From Agriotes lineatus (Eukaryota > Arthropoda > Insecta > Coleoptera > Elateridae), in contig OW679197.1 of the NCBI GenBank assembly GCA_940337035.1, positions 55,635,903 to 55,699,902 on the forward strand: DNA of 64,000 bases. Reading direction: 5' to 3'. Made by a program: the position numbers and the translations under genes. Positions 53,191 to 63,441 of this stretch are shown piece by piece. How positions within the stretch are numbered: position 1 is the stretch's first letter; each line of letters starts with the position of its first letter. The notes beneath the pieces are model-generated. The model was not told the origin of the DNA, searched no databases, and was given only the letters and a program-made list of their open reading frames with translations.

Positions 53191-54845
53191 TTATATGTGA
53201 TAATATTTTATTAATGGACTTAGTTTTATTTAAACCAAATTATGAAAAGAAATGCTTTTTATAGTGACACAATCCTGAAAGGTTCCCAAAATTGCCATGA
53301 CTGCCATTTGGATTTTTTTAAATTGCACCAATACATGCAAATGGTCCAATTCATTTATTGACCAGTATATATTGCTATGGTCCTTATGTCTTTATTTTAT
53401 TTTAATTGAAATTAATTATTATTCTCATGGTTTTATCACGTTTTATTCTACTTCTTACCTTTGCTGTCCACAACTGGAGCATGCAATTGTAACAAAATTA
53501 ATTGTCCGCCTTTTACCTTTTTGCAGAACTGCAGAACTTAATTAGAACATAACACTTTAATATGATGAATTTGTTCTTTATTAATGATAGATGTAGACTT
53601 TTGTCATATTAATTGAATATCTTTAAATATTATTGTTGTTGTTAAGTTCAAATTTAGTACTACTTAATTTTATGTAAGTAATCCTGTATGTTAACATAAT
53701 GGCTATTTTTAAGTATGTTATAGATAATGTTTAATCTTATCTGGTTTGTTAAACTTTCATTTCTTGAGCACTGTTATTTTATTAAATTTATTTGTCGTTC
53801 ATTTTCTGTTACTTGATTATAATCAATTCTCCACTTGTTAAAATTAGTAGTTTAGTTCATTTAACGTTCTGCTTTTGTTGTCAGATCTGGTATTTATTTA
53901 TTTAAATTTGGTGTACACTTACATAATGAAATTTTCTTTCTTGAAGCTCATATACTTTTTTAAGTTGCCAAAATAGACTTTGCACCAGCTACATCCTGAT
54001 TCTCTCTAGTGCCGTCATCAGCAACCCCTTTAGAATAGGCTTCAGTTACACACAATTAACATCTTTATTAGTTTTACACTAACTTTCTTCTTTAAGATCG
54101 CACTTATTGGTATTACAATTCTTATTGGTGCATACCAGTATTTATATTAGTAAAATTGAATTTTATATTATTAACTCGATTTTTAAACTGGTGTAATTAA
54201 AATTTTATTTTTATTCACACTTTTTTGTTTTTATTATTTTTTAATTTCTACCAAAATTTTAGACATAATTACATTTGAAATATCTGAATTACAGATTCCT
54301 ACTTATCAACCTTTATGACGTTTTAATTTTACAGATCATATTTTTAGGTTAACCAGTTCTTGAATGTGCCCGCCTCCAATTATTATGCATCGTTAACTTT
54401 TTAAAACAAGAAATATGTAAGAAATAAACGTATCTATTCTGAAAATATTTACTTTTACAGATAAAGCCTGAATAACAGAACAACTTAGTTCAAAAATTAT
54501 TAACTTCAACTAATTTGAATTACATTTGCAATCAGAAATGGACAAATAACTGGTTCGTTTATAATTTCACATGTAAAACAAATTAATAATTGTGATTCTA
54601 TCTAATTTTTATTTGTTTTAGTTTATGGAAAGTTAATTAGCTGATGAACTGCAAAAACTGTATTACTTGACTCAATATCCGTAATATCCAACAGTACTAA
54701 TAAACTTAGTGTTGGAAATGATCATGTAATGGTAAAAGAAGGAAATATTAAACGACAAAGGAGCAAACCAATACAAAACAACACAATTCAAATAGATTCC
54801 AAAAGTTAAAAGAAACGGTAAAGCGTAGCTGAAATAATATAGATA
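53191..54845. other. Very AT-rich intergenic DNA
   Basis: About 1.65 kb of very AT-rich sequence without ORFs of note or repeat partners in the window. Confidence 0.5.
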
Positions 54846-55722
54846 AATGATCGCATGCTACAAATGATCGCATACCAAAATAACTATATACCTACTCATA
54901 CACTGAGATAAACAAAATCATGTACGAGATTCACTACATTACAATTACAATAAAAGATTTCTATATTGAAATTAATGATCGGGCGACAAGTATTGAAGTA
55001 AACTTCCCTTCACACTTTGTCCAGGCTTAGGACTAGGAGTAAAAATGCTAGCAGGTTTAGAAGTGTTTTTTTCTCGTTTTTGTTTGTTTTCTGTTTTTTT
55101 TATTCAATAAAAGTTTAAAAGTGTTAGTGAGTATAGCGATCACTTTTGTTGTCATACATTGAATTTTTTGGTGTTATATTCTTTTAAAATTTTTTCGTTT
55201 TTGTTTGTTTTTTATTTATCCATTTATACTTCCAGTTGGAAATTGGCTATTCCTCTTAGATATTCAAGAAGATTTCCATATTCGAGCATTATTGAATGTA
55301 TACGTTTGGCTGTATCTTTATAAATTTTCTTTCGGGGAACTTCATTTCTTGCGATATATTGTTCTATTTTTACTTTATTCAAATCGTTTTTTTCTTTTCA
55401 AGGCAGTTATCACTTACCAAAAACTAGGATTTGCAGCGTTTAAAATCGATGCAAAGTTGTAGTACCATTCTTCTACGGCATTATTTGTACGAGGTATTTT
55501 TACTGCCAGTTCTAAGCAAAGTGTGAAGGGAAGTTTACTTCAGTATTTGTCGCCCGATCATTAGTTTCAATATAGAAATCTTTTGCTGTAATTGTAATGT
55601 AGTGAATATACATGAACTTTTTTTATCTAATTGTATGAGTAAATATATAATTATCTTCGTGTGCGATTTTTGTCGTATGCGATCTTTTGTCGCATGCGGA
55701 CATTTCTCGCATGCGATCATTT
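54846..55722. mobile_element. Long-TIR non-autonomous element (877 bp)
   Basis: Left arm 54846-55020 and right arm 55516-55722 are inverted copies. The shared inner block includes ATGATCGGGCGACAAGTATT and AAACTTCCCTTCACACTTTG. The outer parts carry tandem ATGATCGCATGC and GATCGCATACC-type units. The right arm is longer by about 30 bp because of extra tandem units. The centre includes an 85-codon frame (55205-55462) that is hydrophobic and unrecognised. No target duplication could be defined. Confidence 0.8.
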
Positions 55723-55994
55723 GTCACGACCTTTTGTCTGCCATCTTTGACGTGTTATCAAATCACACTGCTAACGAAAAAGATATTCAATTCAAACGAA
55801 AGAAATGATGAAATCTACAACAACTGGCAGAAATTAATAAGGCTGTGTGAAACACTAGTACTTTGAATTATACCCTATTTCTAAATCGTCTTTTACGAAA
55901 ATGTTTATTTCATTGCATGTTTTTATTTTGTAGCATATGCCAGTGTTTGTTCAGTACTTTCGTAATAGTAGACGTCGCTAGTGATTCGTAAGAG
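55723..55994. other. Short spacer, nothing recognised
   Basis: No feature recognised. Confidence 0.4.
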
Positions 55995-56260
55995 AAAAAT
56001 CTGTAAAAGGCTTTACCCAGGCTTCCCTCGTGCACATTGTGACACTAAATAATTTTAAAAATGAAATTAAGGTAGGAGTAAAAATATCTTCACGTTTCTA
56101 ATAAATTAAATACATTTTCAAATAAAAAAATCCATTACCGGAGGGATTTGAACCGCTGCGCTTGCGACTGCGAACAAATGCTACCGACCAATTCCTTACT
56201 ATTCTACGGAGAACTGTTGGTATCGTCGGGTTTCAGCTGGCTTAACCTTCACGCCGGACA
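55995..56260 (-). mobile_element. tRNA-related repeat, partial copy (family T 3' half)
   Basis: On the minus strand, a tRNA-like segment GGTCGGTAGCATTTG...GCGGTTCAAATCCCTCCGG (B box near 56145) is followed by a body running into AAAGCCTTTTACAGATTTTT, shared with the end of the copy at 46516-46960. The leader of that copy is absent. Confidence 0.6.
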
Positions 56261-56984
56261 TATCTTAAGAAAATTAATTATATTTTTTACATCAATAAAC
56301 CAATGCATATAATTCTTTCACTAAACACTTCTTTATTCATTTTTAAACATACCATACACAGGATGTATATTGCTATGACACACCTTTTAGATACCAAGCA
56401 TGTATTACGTTAGATAATTAACCATTAATTATGTTATAGCTTACCAAGTAAACTATGCCTTGACTGTTTGAATTAATTAAATATCACAATGATATTTACT
56501 TTTTATCGAGAACTCTTATTTTTCAGGGCTGGGTTCATCAAATCTAGTCTGCTACTTTTTGAAGCATTAAAAATGTTTAACCTTAAATTCTCTGACTATC
56601 AATGACATTAAATGTCAAACTTGACTTTCAAATTAATTCAACAAGGTGTACTGACAAATGTATCTCACATTGACATTTACTACCATTCAAATACGTTATG
56701 CAATTATTAACCTCAGTTTATGTCACTTGCTTTCAAAATTGATAGTTATTCAACTTAACAAGCCTACGTCTAAGCTCAGTGGTAGGGTTACTTCAATGGC
56801 GTCGGTTTCGGAAGAGGAGGGTGGGCGTTACCCTCAGCTAGACACTGGATTTGATTGGAACAAAGTTTATTATATTTACACTAACTAACATACAAATAAG
56901 CTTATAACTAGGTAACATATATGTACAGAAAAAGAAAAGAAAATGGCGGATTGGCATCCGCAGCTGGAAGCTGGTGTGGTCCTT
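56261..56984. other. Intergenic DNA, nothing recognised
   Basis: AT-rich to 56750, then rising GC. A minus-strand AATAAA lies at 56871-56866, just below the tandem array. Confidence 0.45.
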
Positions 56985-57610
56985 CGGAGGCGGTGCCGGC
57001 GGCTTCCTCCTGCGGTTGCAGCGGCGGCGGTGGCGACTGGCGACGGGGCGGCGGGCTGAGAGCAGCGGCGGCGGCAACGTCGGCGGCAGTGCTGATCTCC
57101 TTGGCGGAGGCGACGGTTGGCGGCTTCCTTCGGTGGTTGCAGCGGCGGCGGTGGCGACTGGCGACGGGGCGGCGGGCTGTGAGCAGCGGCGGCGGCAACG
57201 TCGGCGGCAGTGCTGATCTCCTTTGGCGGAGGCGGCGGCTGGCGGCTTCCTTCGGCCGTTGCAGCGGCGGCGGTGGCGACTGGCGACGGGGCGGCGGGCT
57301 GTGAGCAGCGGCGGCGGCAACGTCGGCGGCAGTGCTGATCTCCTTTGGCGGAGGCGGCGGCTGGCGGCTTCCTTCTGCGGTTGCAGCGGCGGCGGTGGCG
57401 ACTGGCGACGGGGCGGCGGGCTGAGAGCAGCGGCGGCGGCAACGTCGGCGGCAGTGCTGATCTCCTTGGCGGAGGCGGCGGCTGGCGGCTTCCTTCTGCG
57501 GTTGCAGCGGCGGCGGTGGCGACTGGCGACGGGGCGGCGGGCTGAGAGCAGCGGCGTCGGCAACGTCAGCGGCAGTGCTGATCTCCTTGGCGGAGGCGGC
57601 GGTTGGCGGT
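56985..57610. repeat. GC-rich tandem array, five units of 121-122 bp
   Basis: TGGCGACTGGCGACGGGGCG starts at 57031, 57152, 57274, 57396 and 57517, giving periods of 121, 122, 122 and 121. Because the period is not a multiple of three, any frame rotates from unit to unit. Long open frames exist on both strands (282 codons on minus, 56838-57686) because GC-rich units lack stops in several frames. The minus frame reads as alternating alanine/proline-rich and arginine-rich blocks, as expected from frame rotation, and is probably not a protein under selection. The minus strand also has a TATA-like CTTTAAATAG (57864-57855) upstream and AATAAA downstream, so transcription is possible. Confidence 0.9.
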
Positions 57611-57676
57611 AGTGGCTCGAGTTCCCAAACTTTCCCGAAGACGGCAGACAGCAGAGTCCAATGAAGTGGATTGGCT

Positions 57677-58036
57677 CTAAGTCCACGTAGGTGATAGGCT
57701 CTGGAGACGGCTGGGGCTGGTAGATCCTTGGAAGGCTGGAGGTCCTGGAGAGACTGATCGTTGGAAGGCTGATGGTTCCTGGTGGACTCTCCTGGGTTGA
57801 GTGATGCTGGATTGACCCGCCGAGGCAGAGTGATTTCCTGCTGCCAGCGTCTGACTATTTAAAGGAGCCAGTGCTTTGTCAAACGCGATCTCGCAGCTCA
57901 TTGGTCGAAGTAGAAGGGATGTTTTGCCCGTTTTTAATGTATTTCGGATTATAGCGTTTAATTGAGCGGCGTGATCAATTATCGACTTGACTTGAGTCGC
58001 AATCAATAGTCGTTGAAATGTCGATTCTAACGACAC
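57677..58036 (-). CDS. Unassigned 119-codon ORF upstream of the tandem array
   Basis: Minus-strand frame ending PSRLQSLSPTWT at 57677. The second half is rich in S, P and Q with near repeats (SAFQRSVSPGPPAFQGSTSP). The codon mix looks more coding-like than the array, but no domain is recognised. A TATA-like CTTTAAATAG falls inside the frame at 57864-57855, so the upstream half may be promoter and only the later part transcribed. It could be the leader of a decayed retroelement. Low confidence. Confidence 0.25.
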   Translation of the reverse strand: MSLESTFQRLLIATQVKSIIDHAAQLNAIIRNTLKTGKTSLLLRPMSCEIAFDKALAPLNSQTLAAGNHSASAGQSSITQPRRVHQEPSAFQRSVSPGPPAFQGSTSPSRLQSLSPTWT

Positions 58037-58189
58037 CCAATTTGCTAGGTTTTGGTAAAGATTAGTTCAACTTGGAATTTTTTAATTCCGTGTTCGGCGT
58101 AAAACTTAATTAAGCATTACTCTTATGGCGTATGTTAATAAGTTTATTTTGCTTCGATTGGTTGCGCGCTATTTTTATAAGAATTTTGA
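58037..58189. other. Short spacer
   Basis: No feature recognised. Confidence 0.4.
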
Positions 58190-58721
58190 GACTATTCACG
58201 CCTTCCTGTGATGCTTCCTTCCGCTAATTATAATTTAATTTGTAATTTTGCATCCTTGCCCGCTGTACTCGGTCGTGGCCCTGATTTCTTCGTTACAAAA
58301 TGCTTTTCCCCGGGCCGCTGTGTATGCTGAATTTCGGCCGCTCCGCCCGCATGCATTCGCTGGCTGATGGAAAAATTCGTTTTTCTCGATCTGCCTGGGT
58401 GCTAGAAACTTGGGATTGATTTTATCAGGTGGCGGCTTATTCCTCCTATCGGCAGGACTATTCACGCCTTCCTGTGATGCTTCCTTCCGCTAATTATAAT
58501 TTAATTTGTAATTTTGCATCCTTGCCCGCTGTACTCGGTCGTGGCCCTGATTTCTTCGTTACAAAATGCTTTTCCCCGGGCCGCTGTGTATGCTGAATTT
58601 CGGCCGCTCCGCCCGCATGCATTCGCTGGCTGATGGAAAAATTCGTTTTTCTCGATCTGCCTGGGTGCTAGAAACTTGGGATTGATTTTATCAGGTGGCG
58701 GCTTATTCCTCCTATCGGCAG
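58190..58721. repeat. Perfect 266-bp tandem duplication
   Basis: The unit starting GACTATTCACGCCTTCCTGT at 58190 begins again at 58456, and the two copies appear identical base for base by eye. The unit is GC-richer than its surroundings, without terminal repeats and without a long open frame across both copies. It is either a very recent duplication or an assembly duplication. Confidence 0.92.
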
Positions 58722-59554
58722 GTGTCCTTATGTGGGACTAAAACAGAGCGCACTCTGTTTTAAGAGCGTTTTAGTGAAAATTTCTTAATTCAATCTGCAA
58801 ACATTCGTGAGGCGTATTTCGCTTGCTGTCACCTTTCTTGGCCGGCCGGTTCCAATAAAGTTTATGGTTGCAATCTTGCTGCACTTTAGAAATTCGTTGT
58901 AATTGCACTTATTTTTATGATTTTAGGGTTTTGAAAAATACTTTTGCGTAGGATCGCGGCGGTTTGTTAAGCAGATGTAATATTCTTTGTTCTTCTGGCG
59001 CCTTTCGGGCGGCGTACGTTTCCTTTGTTTTTTCGATCTGTTTAACGGTTCATATCAAACTTATCTTAACAAACCTGTATTAGTTGCTTATGTCCTCACC
59101 AAAAACAACACTCACCACTGTATTCCGTCTCGAACAAACCACCGCATTCAGCAACAGCAAATCCCTTTTTGACCTGTCAAAGTGACGTTGGCTCCAAAAT
59201 CCAGTCCTGACTCGTTCTAGATATCACTGTTTCTCCTAGCTGCTACTGCTCTTTCTGGATACAACGATCACAGCTATTATTCCTCCTGGATGTCTTCACC
59301 ACAGATCCAAGCCCTGTCAATATGCTACCGGCTCCGTCAAAACCAAACAACTACCCGGCTCCTTTCTTCCGTCCTGGTCTCTGCTGTAAGTTCCTGATCC
59401 TCCTAGCTGCTACTGCTCTTTCTGGATACAACCATCACAGCTATCAGTAACCCATAGAGATCCTCGTCACACGATCTGTTGTCCTGGTAAGTTTGTCTCC
59501 TTTGATTGATTCCAATTATAACGTTGTCCCATTTATTTTCAGATACCCAAACGT
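58722..59554. other. Unassigned DNA with a 44-bp repeated segment
   Basis: TCCTAGCTGCTACTGCTCTT and the rest of a 44-bp segment occur at 59233-59276 and 59401-59444 with one mismatch. A short inverted pair ACAGAGCGC/GCACTCTGT is at 58744-58760. A possible splice donor GGTAAGT is at 59486. No domain recognised; it may be an untranslated exon or an old retroelement leader. Confidence 0.35.
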
Positions 59555-60194
59555 CTCAAGCACCATGCACCAAGTATCCAAATCAATTAATAATTATTGT
59601 AAAATTACCTCTTCTTATATGTCGCTTGTACCAATAAATCCAATCTCCATCAACTACTATTATTTCTTGTATTCCAATATTCAAATAATTGTATTAATCA
59701 CCACTTCATATTACCATATCAAATTATATAAAAATCAAGCAGAAATTCGTTTTATTTTCAATATTGCTTTAGCCAAATTTTGCATTACATCTGTTTTCTT
59801 GAGTTCTATTTACGTAACTGTTTTAAACAAATTTTTATATCTAATAGTAACGATTATTTATGCAGACTATTTTAGTTATTTTTTTAATAATACTAACAAA
59901 CACAATTGTCAATGTAACCTTGGTTTGATTTTATTATATCCAACTATTAATTTCAATACATTCAAATTAGCCTACCAGTATTTAATGAATCACAATGAAT
60001 CACGCAACAAGAGCTCTGTTTCTATTTCTTTCATCATTGAAATCTAAAATTGTATATCCATTAAGATTTAATTATTGTAACTGTTCAAATTTATTAGTTT
60101 ATTTTTTTTATATTTCTTTAATATGATTAAGCTTCCTGCATCATGTATCATAACAATATATTTATGTGCAATAGTTTTTACGAAGTACGTCGAT
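59555..60194. other. Very AT-rich DNA with a doubtful ORF
   Basis: A 184-codon plus-strand open frame ends at 60047, but its first codons start at TTG, the first ATG is near 59564, and the content (I, N, Y, S, F) is what AT-rich DNA gives by chance. Hydrophobic stretches occur but no domain is recognised. Not called as a gene. Confidence 0.4.
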
Positions 60195-60640
60195 GCCTCG
60201 CCCAAATATGCGTTTCCCGTCTATTTCAAGGTTTGGAGTTTACGCATTTATGCGGCTCGTGGCCTAAAAATCAAAGGAAAATAGAGGTAACAATATCTTA
60301 ACACTTGCTTATGCAAATTAAAGCAATGACCAAATTTAAAAAATTACTGGGGAGGAATTCGATCAACACCATCTGCGGATACAATCTTCGATAGGCAGAT
60401 AGATTTAACTGCGCTACACAGGCTCGCTGATGTGTCGAAGCGCGGGTGTATTTAAGCGAAGGGTGTTATTGTGGAAAGTTTTTGAATTTTTTGCGACCTT
60501 ATCTTGTATTTGTTGGGTTCTATTTTCGCCAAGTGTAAGGCTTGATCTATGTTGAAATTATTACTTTAATCTATTTCGCACTTATATTCGTAAATATAAA
60601 CAAAATTAATTTTTTTTAAGGTGCTCACTCTGTATATATT
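60195..60640 (-). mobile_element. tRNA-related dispersed repeat (family T), full minus-strand copy
   Basis: On the minus strand it runs from TATACAGAGTGAGCACCTTA through GATCAAGCCTTACACTTGGC to a tRNA-like region: A-box-like TAGCGCAGTTAAATC near 60420 and B-box-like GTTGATCGAATTCCTC near 60360, then a 3' body. It parallels 46516-46960. The A and B boxes here are the best in the family. Confidence 0.6.
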
Positions 60641-60697
60641 TTTATGAAATTATACAGGTTTGATTCCAGGTATATATATAATATGTATGCAAAATAT

Positions 60698-60978
60698 GGG
60701 TCCCGAGTGGTGTAGCTGGAACAAGAGTCCACGTTCGATCAGCAGAGTTAAGCAACGCTGTCTCTGGTCAGAACTTGGATGGGAGTTCCACGGCTGCATT
60801 TCTCGGCGCCTCGTGGTACGGCTATCACGGAAAAAAGTTGGTCCCGGCGGTCATACAACATCATGACAGTCGTTAGTGGGGTTGGAAGTCCTCATAACTG
60901 CACAGCGACGCCTATAATTGGCCTAACGGCTGTTGGCTGAGTGCGAAATAAATAAAAAAATAAAAAATAAAAAATAAA
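60698..60978 (+). mobile_element. 5S rRNA-derived SINE (SINE3-like), copy 2
   Basis: The better preserved copy. The 5S-like head has GTCCACGTTCGATCAGCAGA, the A-box region GTTAAGCAACGC (60747-60758) and the C-box region ACTTGGATGGGA (60773-60784), close to the internal promoter of insect 5S rRNA genes. It continues with the same body as copy 1 and ends in an (AAAAAAT)n tail. The tail abuts the edge of the TCTG-bearing repeat. It is not a 5S rRNA gene, because the closing stem strand is lost and a foreign body and tail follow. Confidence 0.9.
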
Positions 60979-61215
60979 TATCGTCTTCCTCCGACAAATA
61001 CTTTTTGAGCTATACTGCCAACAGGCTGGCAGACAGTCAGACAGGCAGGCAGGCAGACAGACAGCCAGACAGACAAACAGACAGACAGACGGAATTGAGA
61101 AAACCTCTTTTTCGTCATCTAGGGACCTTGAAACGTGTGAAGATCTGAAAAAATCTCGGATGGTGATTTTTCCGTGAATACAATACTTCCTTCGTCTTTC
61201 AGAGAAGGAAACTAA
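60979..61215 (-). repeat. Dispersed repeat with embedded (CAGA)n, copy 2 (inverted)
   Basis: Mirror image of 46228-46460: the flanks TCTTCCTCCGACAAATACTT and AAAATCTCGGATGGTGATTT match on either side of the tetranucleotide core (61030-61091). Confidence 0.8.
61030..61091. repeat. (CAGA)n microsatellite
   Basis: About fifteen CAGA/GACA units with variant CAGG and CAAA units. Confidence 0.92.
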
Positions 61216-61259
61216 AAAAGAGAATTGATATTCCTAAAATTCACTTCTTTCAATTACTA

Positions 61260-61583
61260 TTACTGCTTATTCTCCTTAGCATAGAATTTCGGCTTAGACC
61301 GCGTAGTATTTGTATATGAACCCCCAGCATTTTCTGGCTTAATGTGCCTTGCACCTTGTGAAGTCGAGCAAAAACCCTCGCGATGGTCATGCTCTTTGGT
61401 GGCTCGTGTTGTTTGAGTATCTTCAGAACGAGGATACTTAGGCAGATTTGGCCGTTTTGCTGTTTGTGCATCCATATTCACTAACGTTTCGCAAAACCTT
61501 GCAGCTTGCATCATCAGAGTGAAAGTCGCGACAAACAATACTATTACTGCTTTTTTATAATAACTAAGATTCCAAGTATGCAA
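61260..61583 (-). CDS. Unassigned small ORF overlapping a hammerhead-like motif
   Basis: The minus-strand frame has 107 codons from a TTG; the first ATG in frame is near 61515 and would give about 84 residues. After the ATG the protein is hydrophilic, rich in T, K, H and R, with codon use that looks coding (MDAQTAKRPNLPKYP, TKEHDHREGFCSTSQGARH). No domain is recognised. The first part coincides with the candidate ribozyme at 61476-61524, which argues that translation, if any, starts downstream, for example at the ATG near 61476. It lies just below another small ORF on the same strand, and the two may belong to one retroelement. Confidence 0.35.
   Translation of the reverse strand: MHTWNLSYYKKAVIVLFVATFTLMMQAARFCETLVNMDAQTAKRPNLPKYPRSEDTQTTRATKEHDHREGFCSTSQGARHIKPENAGGSYTNTTRSKPKFYAKENKQ
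61476..61524 (-). ncRNA. Candidate minimal type I hammerhead ribozyme
   Basis: On the minus strand, TTCACT (stem I, 5' side) is followed by the core CTGATGA, a short stem II (GCAA...TTGC with an 11-base loop), the core GAAA, a tiny stem III (CGTT, one A-U pair) and AGTGAA, which pairs perfectly with TTCACT. Strand order and core match minimal type I hammerheads known from Penelope-like and other retroelements. One extra U lies between the CTGATGA core and stem II, which deviates from the standard core. Activity is untested. Confidence 0.45.
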
Positions 61584-61631
61584 TGAATAAATTTTACAAA
61601 AAATTGAAAACCGAGAAGCATGTCTTTGCGA

Positions 61632-61838
61632 TCATATCCTTCTCATACATTTTGCCTTTTGTCGTAAACGCTGAAAATCATTAACTGGAAGGTAAATTTC
61701 ATTTCCAGTTTCAACACAAAATATCTTTAGCGGCAGATGTGTTCCCATTTTCCCGGGATATTGGGTTACGTCGAAGGAGGATTGCACTTCAATTTTAACG
61801 GAGAGCGAATGCAAATAACTTAATAGGGCATTAGGCAT
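61632..61838 (-). CDS. Unassigned 68-aa ORF, coding-like
   Basis: ATG at 61838, TGA at 61632. The protein begins MPNALLSYLHSLSVKIEVQS and includes FDVTQYPGKMG, LPLKIFCVETGNEIYL and VNDFQRLRQKAKCMRR. The alternating hydrophobic pattern suggests beta-strands, and third-codon positions look unlike the AT-rich background. No family recognised. It ends about 50 bp before the next minus-strand ORF, with the hammerhead-like motif following. Either a small exon or an element-encoded protein. Confidence 0.4.
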   Translation of the reverse strand: MPNALLSYLHSLSVKIEVQSSFDVTQYPGKMGTHLPLKIFCVETGNEIYLPVNDFQRLRQKAKCMRRI

Positions 61839-62560
61839 CGCCGAGCGCCCTAAAACTTGAAGTGGCCAATGTGTATTCTAAAAGCAATGAATCGAGTACT
61901 AAGTATTCAATCCGGAAACCGCCGAAAGTGTTAAGCTTCCATTTACACTAAGTCTGATTCCATTATCAGCCCCTTCGCGGATCTTAACCCTTGCTTCGCG
62001 TCTTGGCCACCAACCCTCGCCCCATCCGTATCACTCTAATATTTCAGTTATGGAAACGCGGCCCGACCTCGCCCCAATTAAAAAGACAAGCTTTAATTAT
62101 GCGAACTTGCCGATGATTATTTGGGGACGGGCCACACTCAAAAACCCCGCACCAAAACATTTTCGGCAAGAGAAGAGCCCCGAGTCGCGGACCTGTGGAA
62201 AGCTGAGCTGGGGAAAGCAAATTGTGGTACGGTGGGAAATTTTAAGCAAACCAACGGCGAAATGAGTTGCACAGTTCCGCATTGAACCCTTCGTCTTGCT
62301 TGTAATCGTCGCTCGCCTTGCTTATTGCTGCGTTTCGGCATTTTAATAATCTGCGATTATCAAAACTTGTTTTAATTCTTATTTATTCATTGTCAGCGAC
62401 TTCAAAGTGGATTTAAATAACTTTAACTTCTCGGCCCCTTTGCTTTGCTCTCGCCCGTTCGAACGGTCTGTTTTGGTGCACTCGGAAAAGCGTAGCATTT
62501 CCGCGATGGCATAAATGGGGCGCGGGCTCTTTTTATTTTAGGTGGGCATTTCGGTCAGCT
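61839..62560. promoter_or_regulatory. Candidate regulatory or conserved noncoding block
   Basis: GC-richer, complex sequence without terminal repeats, repeat partners or strong ORFs, from about 61900. Contains a TAATTATG-type AT island (62089-62103) amid GC-rich text. It resembles the blocks at 21991 and 34881 in composition. The regulatory call is inference only. Confidence 0.25.
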
Positions 62561-63441
62561 GGGGGCTAAACCGTATGTGAGATTGCAAAACGAAACAGCA
62601 TCAATCTTGCGCTTACCCCGGCAATTTTTTACGCGCTACATACAAATACGGACGATAAATCAATTTGAGAAGAAGCTGTCACTGGCTAGAAAGCCACTAC
62701 GTTGTTGTGCTACGCCCTTCCAGAGCCGGAACGCCTTGGTTCGCCTAAATAAAAAATGTAATCGAATGTTAATTTACAAAAATCGACTATTCTTGCCAGG
62801 TTATTGACTATAGGAAAAAGATACAACCGAACTGTCGTCTGCTAACAACATCTGCAAATCGATATTAAACTAAAAGTTGAAGAGTCATTGTGGCGGGCTG
62901 TACACAATTATAGTGGAAACATTGCAACGTATCATATGTTAGTCTAACGGTCTAATTGACGAATACAAGTAGATTAGACAAACGTTCAATTTCGATATTT
63001 GTGTTGAAAACATGTGTTTTATATTTGATATTGATTATTTTAGTATATGACTATAATCTCAAAGGGTTGGGTTTCTACATCCTAGTAAATATAATTGAAT
63101 GTATAATTATAGGTAATACATTTGCTATTAAGATCACTATCGTGATTTTTTTATAATTTTTTACAAGTAACCGCTTTAGCCACCGCTCGTTTATCGAATG
63201 GGACCGCTAAAAAATTAGATATTTCAACTGATGGGAACAACTTTACAAACATGGCGCCCCAACCTCATAATTTCTCGAAACAACTTGGCTTCTTGTTAAT
63301 AATTACATCAGTGATTAGGTAAGAGTTCGTTGCCTAGATAATTTAACAAACATAAATAAATAAACGGCACAACAAAGCACTCACAAAGCGCTACTTCCGA
63401 AAATGTGCAAAAACCGACGCCATTTGAAAAATTTCGCCAAA
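62561..63441. other. Intergenic DNA, nothing recognised
   Basis: A 76-codon open frame at 62577-62807 lacks a domain. AT-rich from 62840. No repeats recognised. Confidence 0.45.

Noticed and set aside
53940..54030. Second hammerhead-like motif (minus-strand CTGATGA near 54014)
   Set aside because: The CTGATGA core occurs, but no GAAA core or pairing stems follow at a suitable distance.
56838..57686. 282-aa Arg/Pro/Ala-rich protein
   Set aside because: The frame exists because the GC-rich tandem units lack stops in several frames. The 121-122-bp period rotates the frame, which is not expected of a selected protein.
57640..58100. LTR of a retrotransposon (TATA-like box and AATAAA on the minus strand)
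   Set aside because: No second LTR copy, primer-binding site or gag/pol was found in the window.
59493..60047. 184-aa ORF
   Set aside because: Non-ATG start; composition dominated by I, N, Y, F and S as expected from very AT-rich DNA; no recognised domain.
60698..60820. 5S rRNA gene
   Set aside because: Only the promoter-bearing part resembles 5S. The closing stem strand is missing and a foreign body plus A-rich tail follow, with a second dispersed copy of the same chimera.
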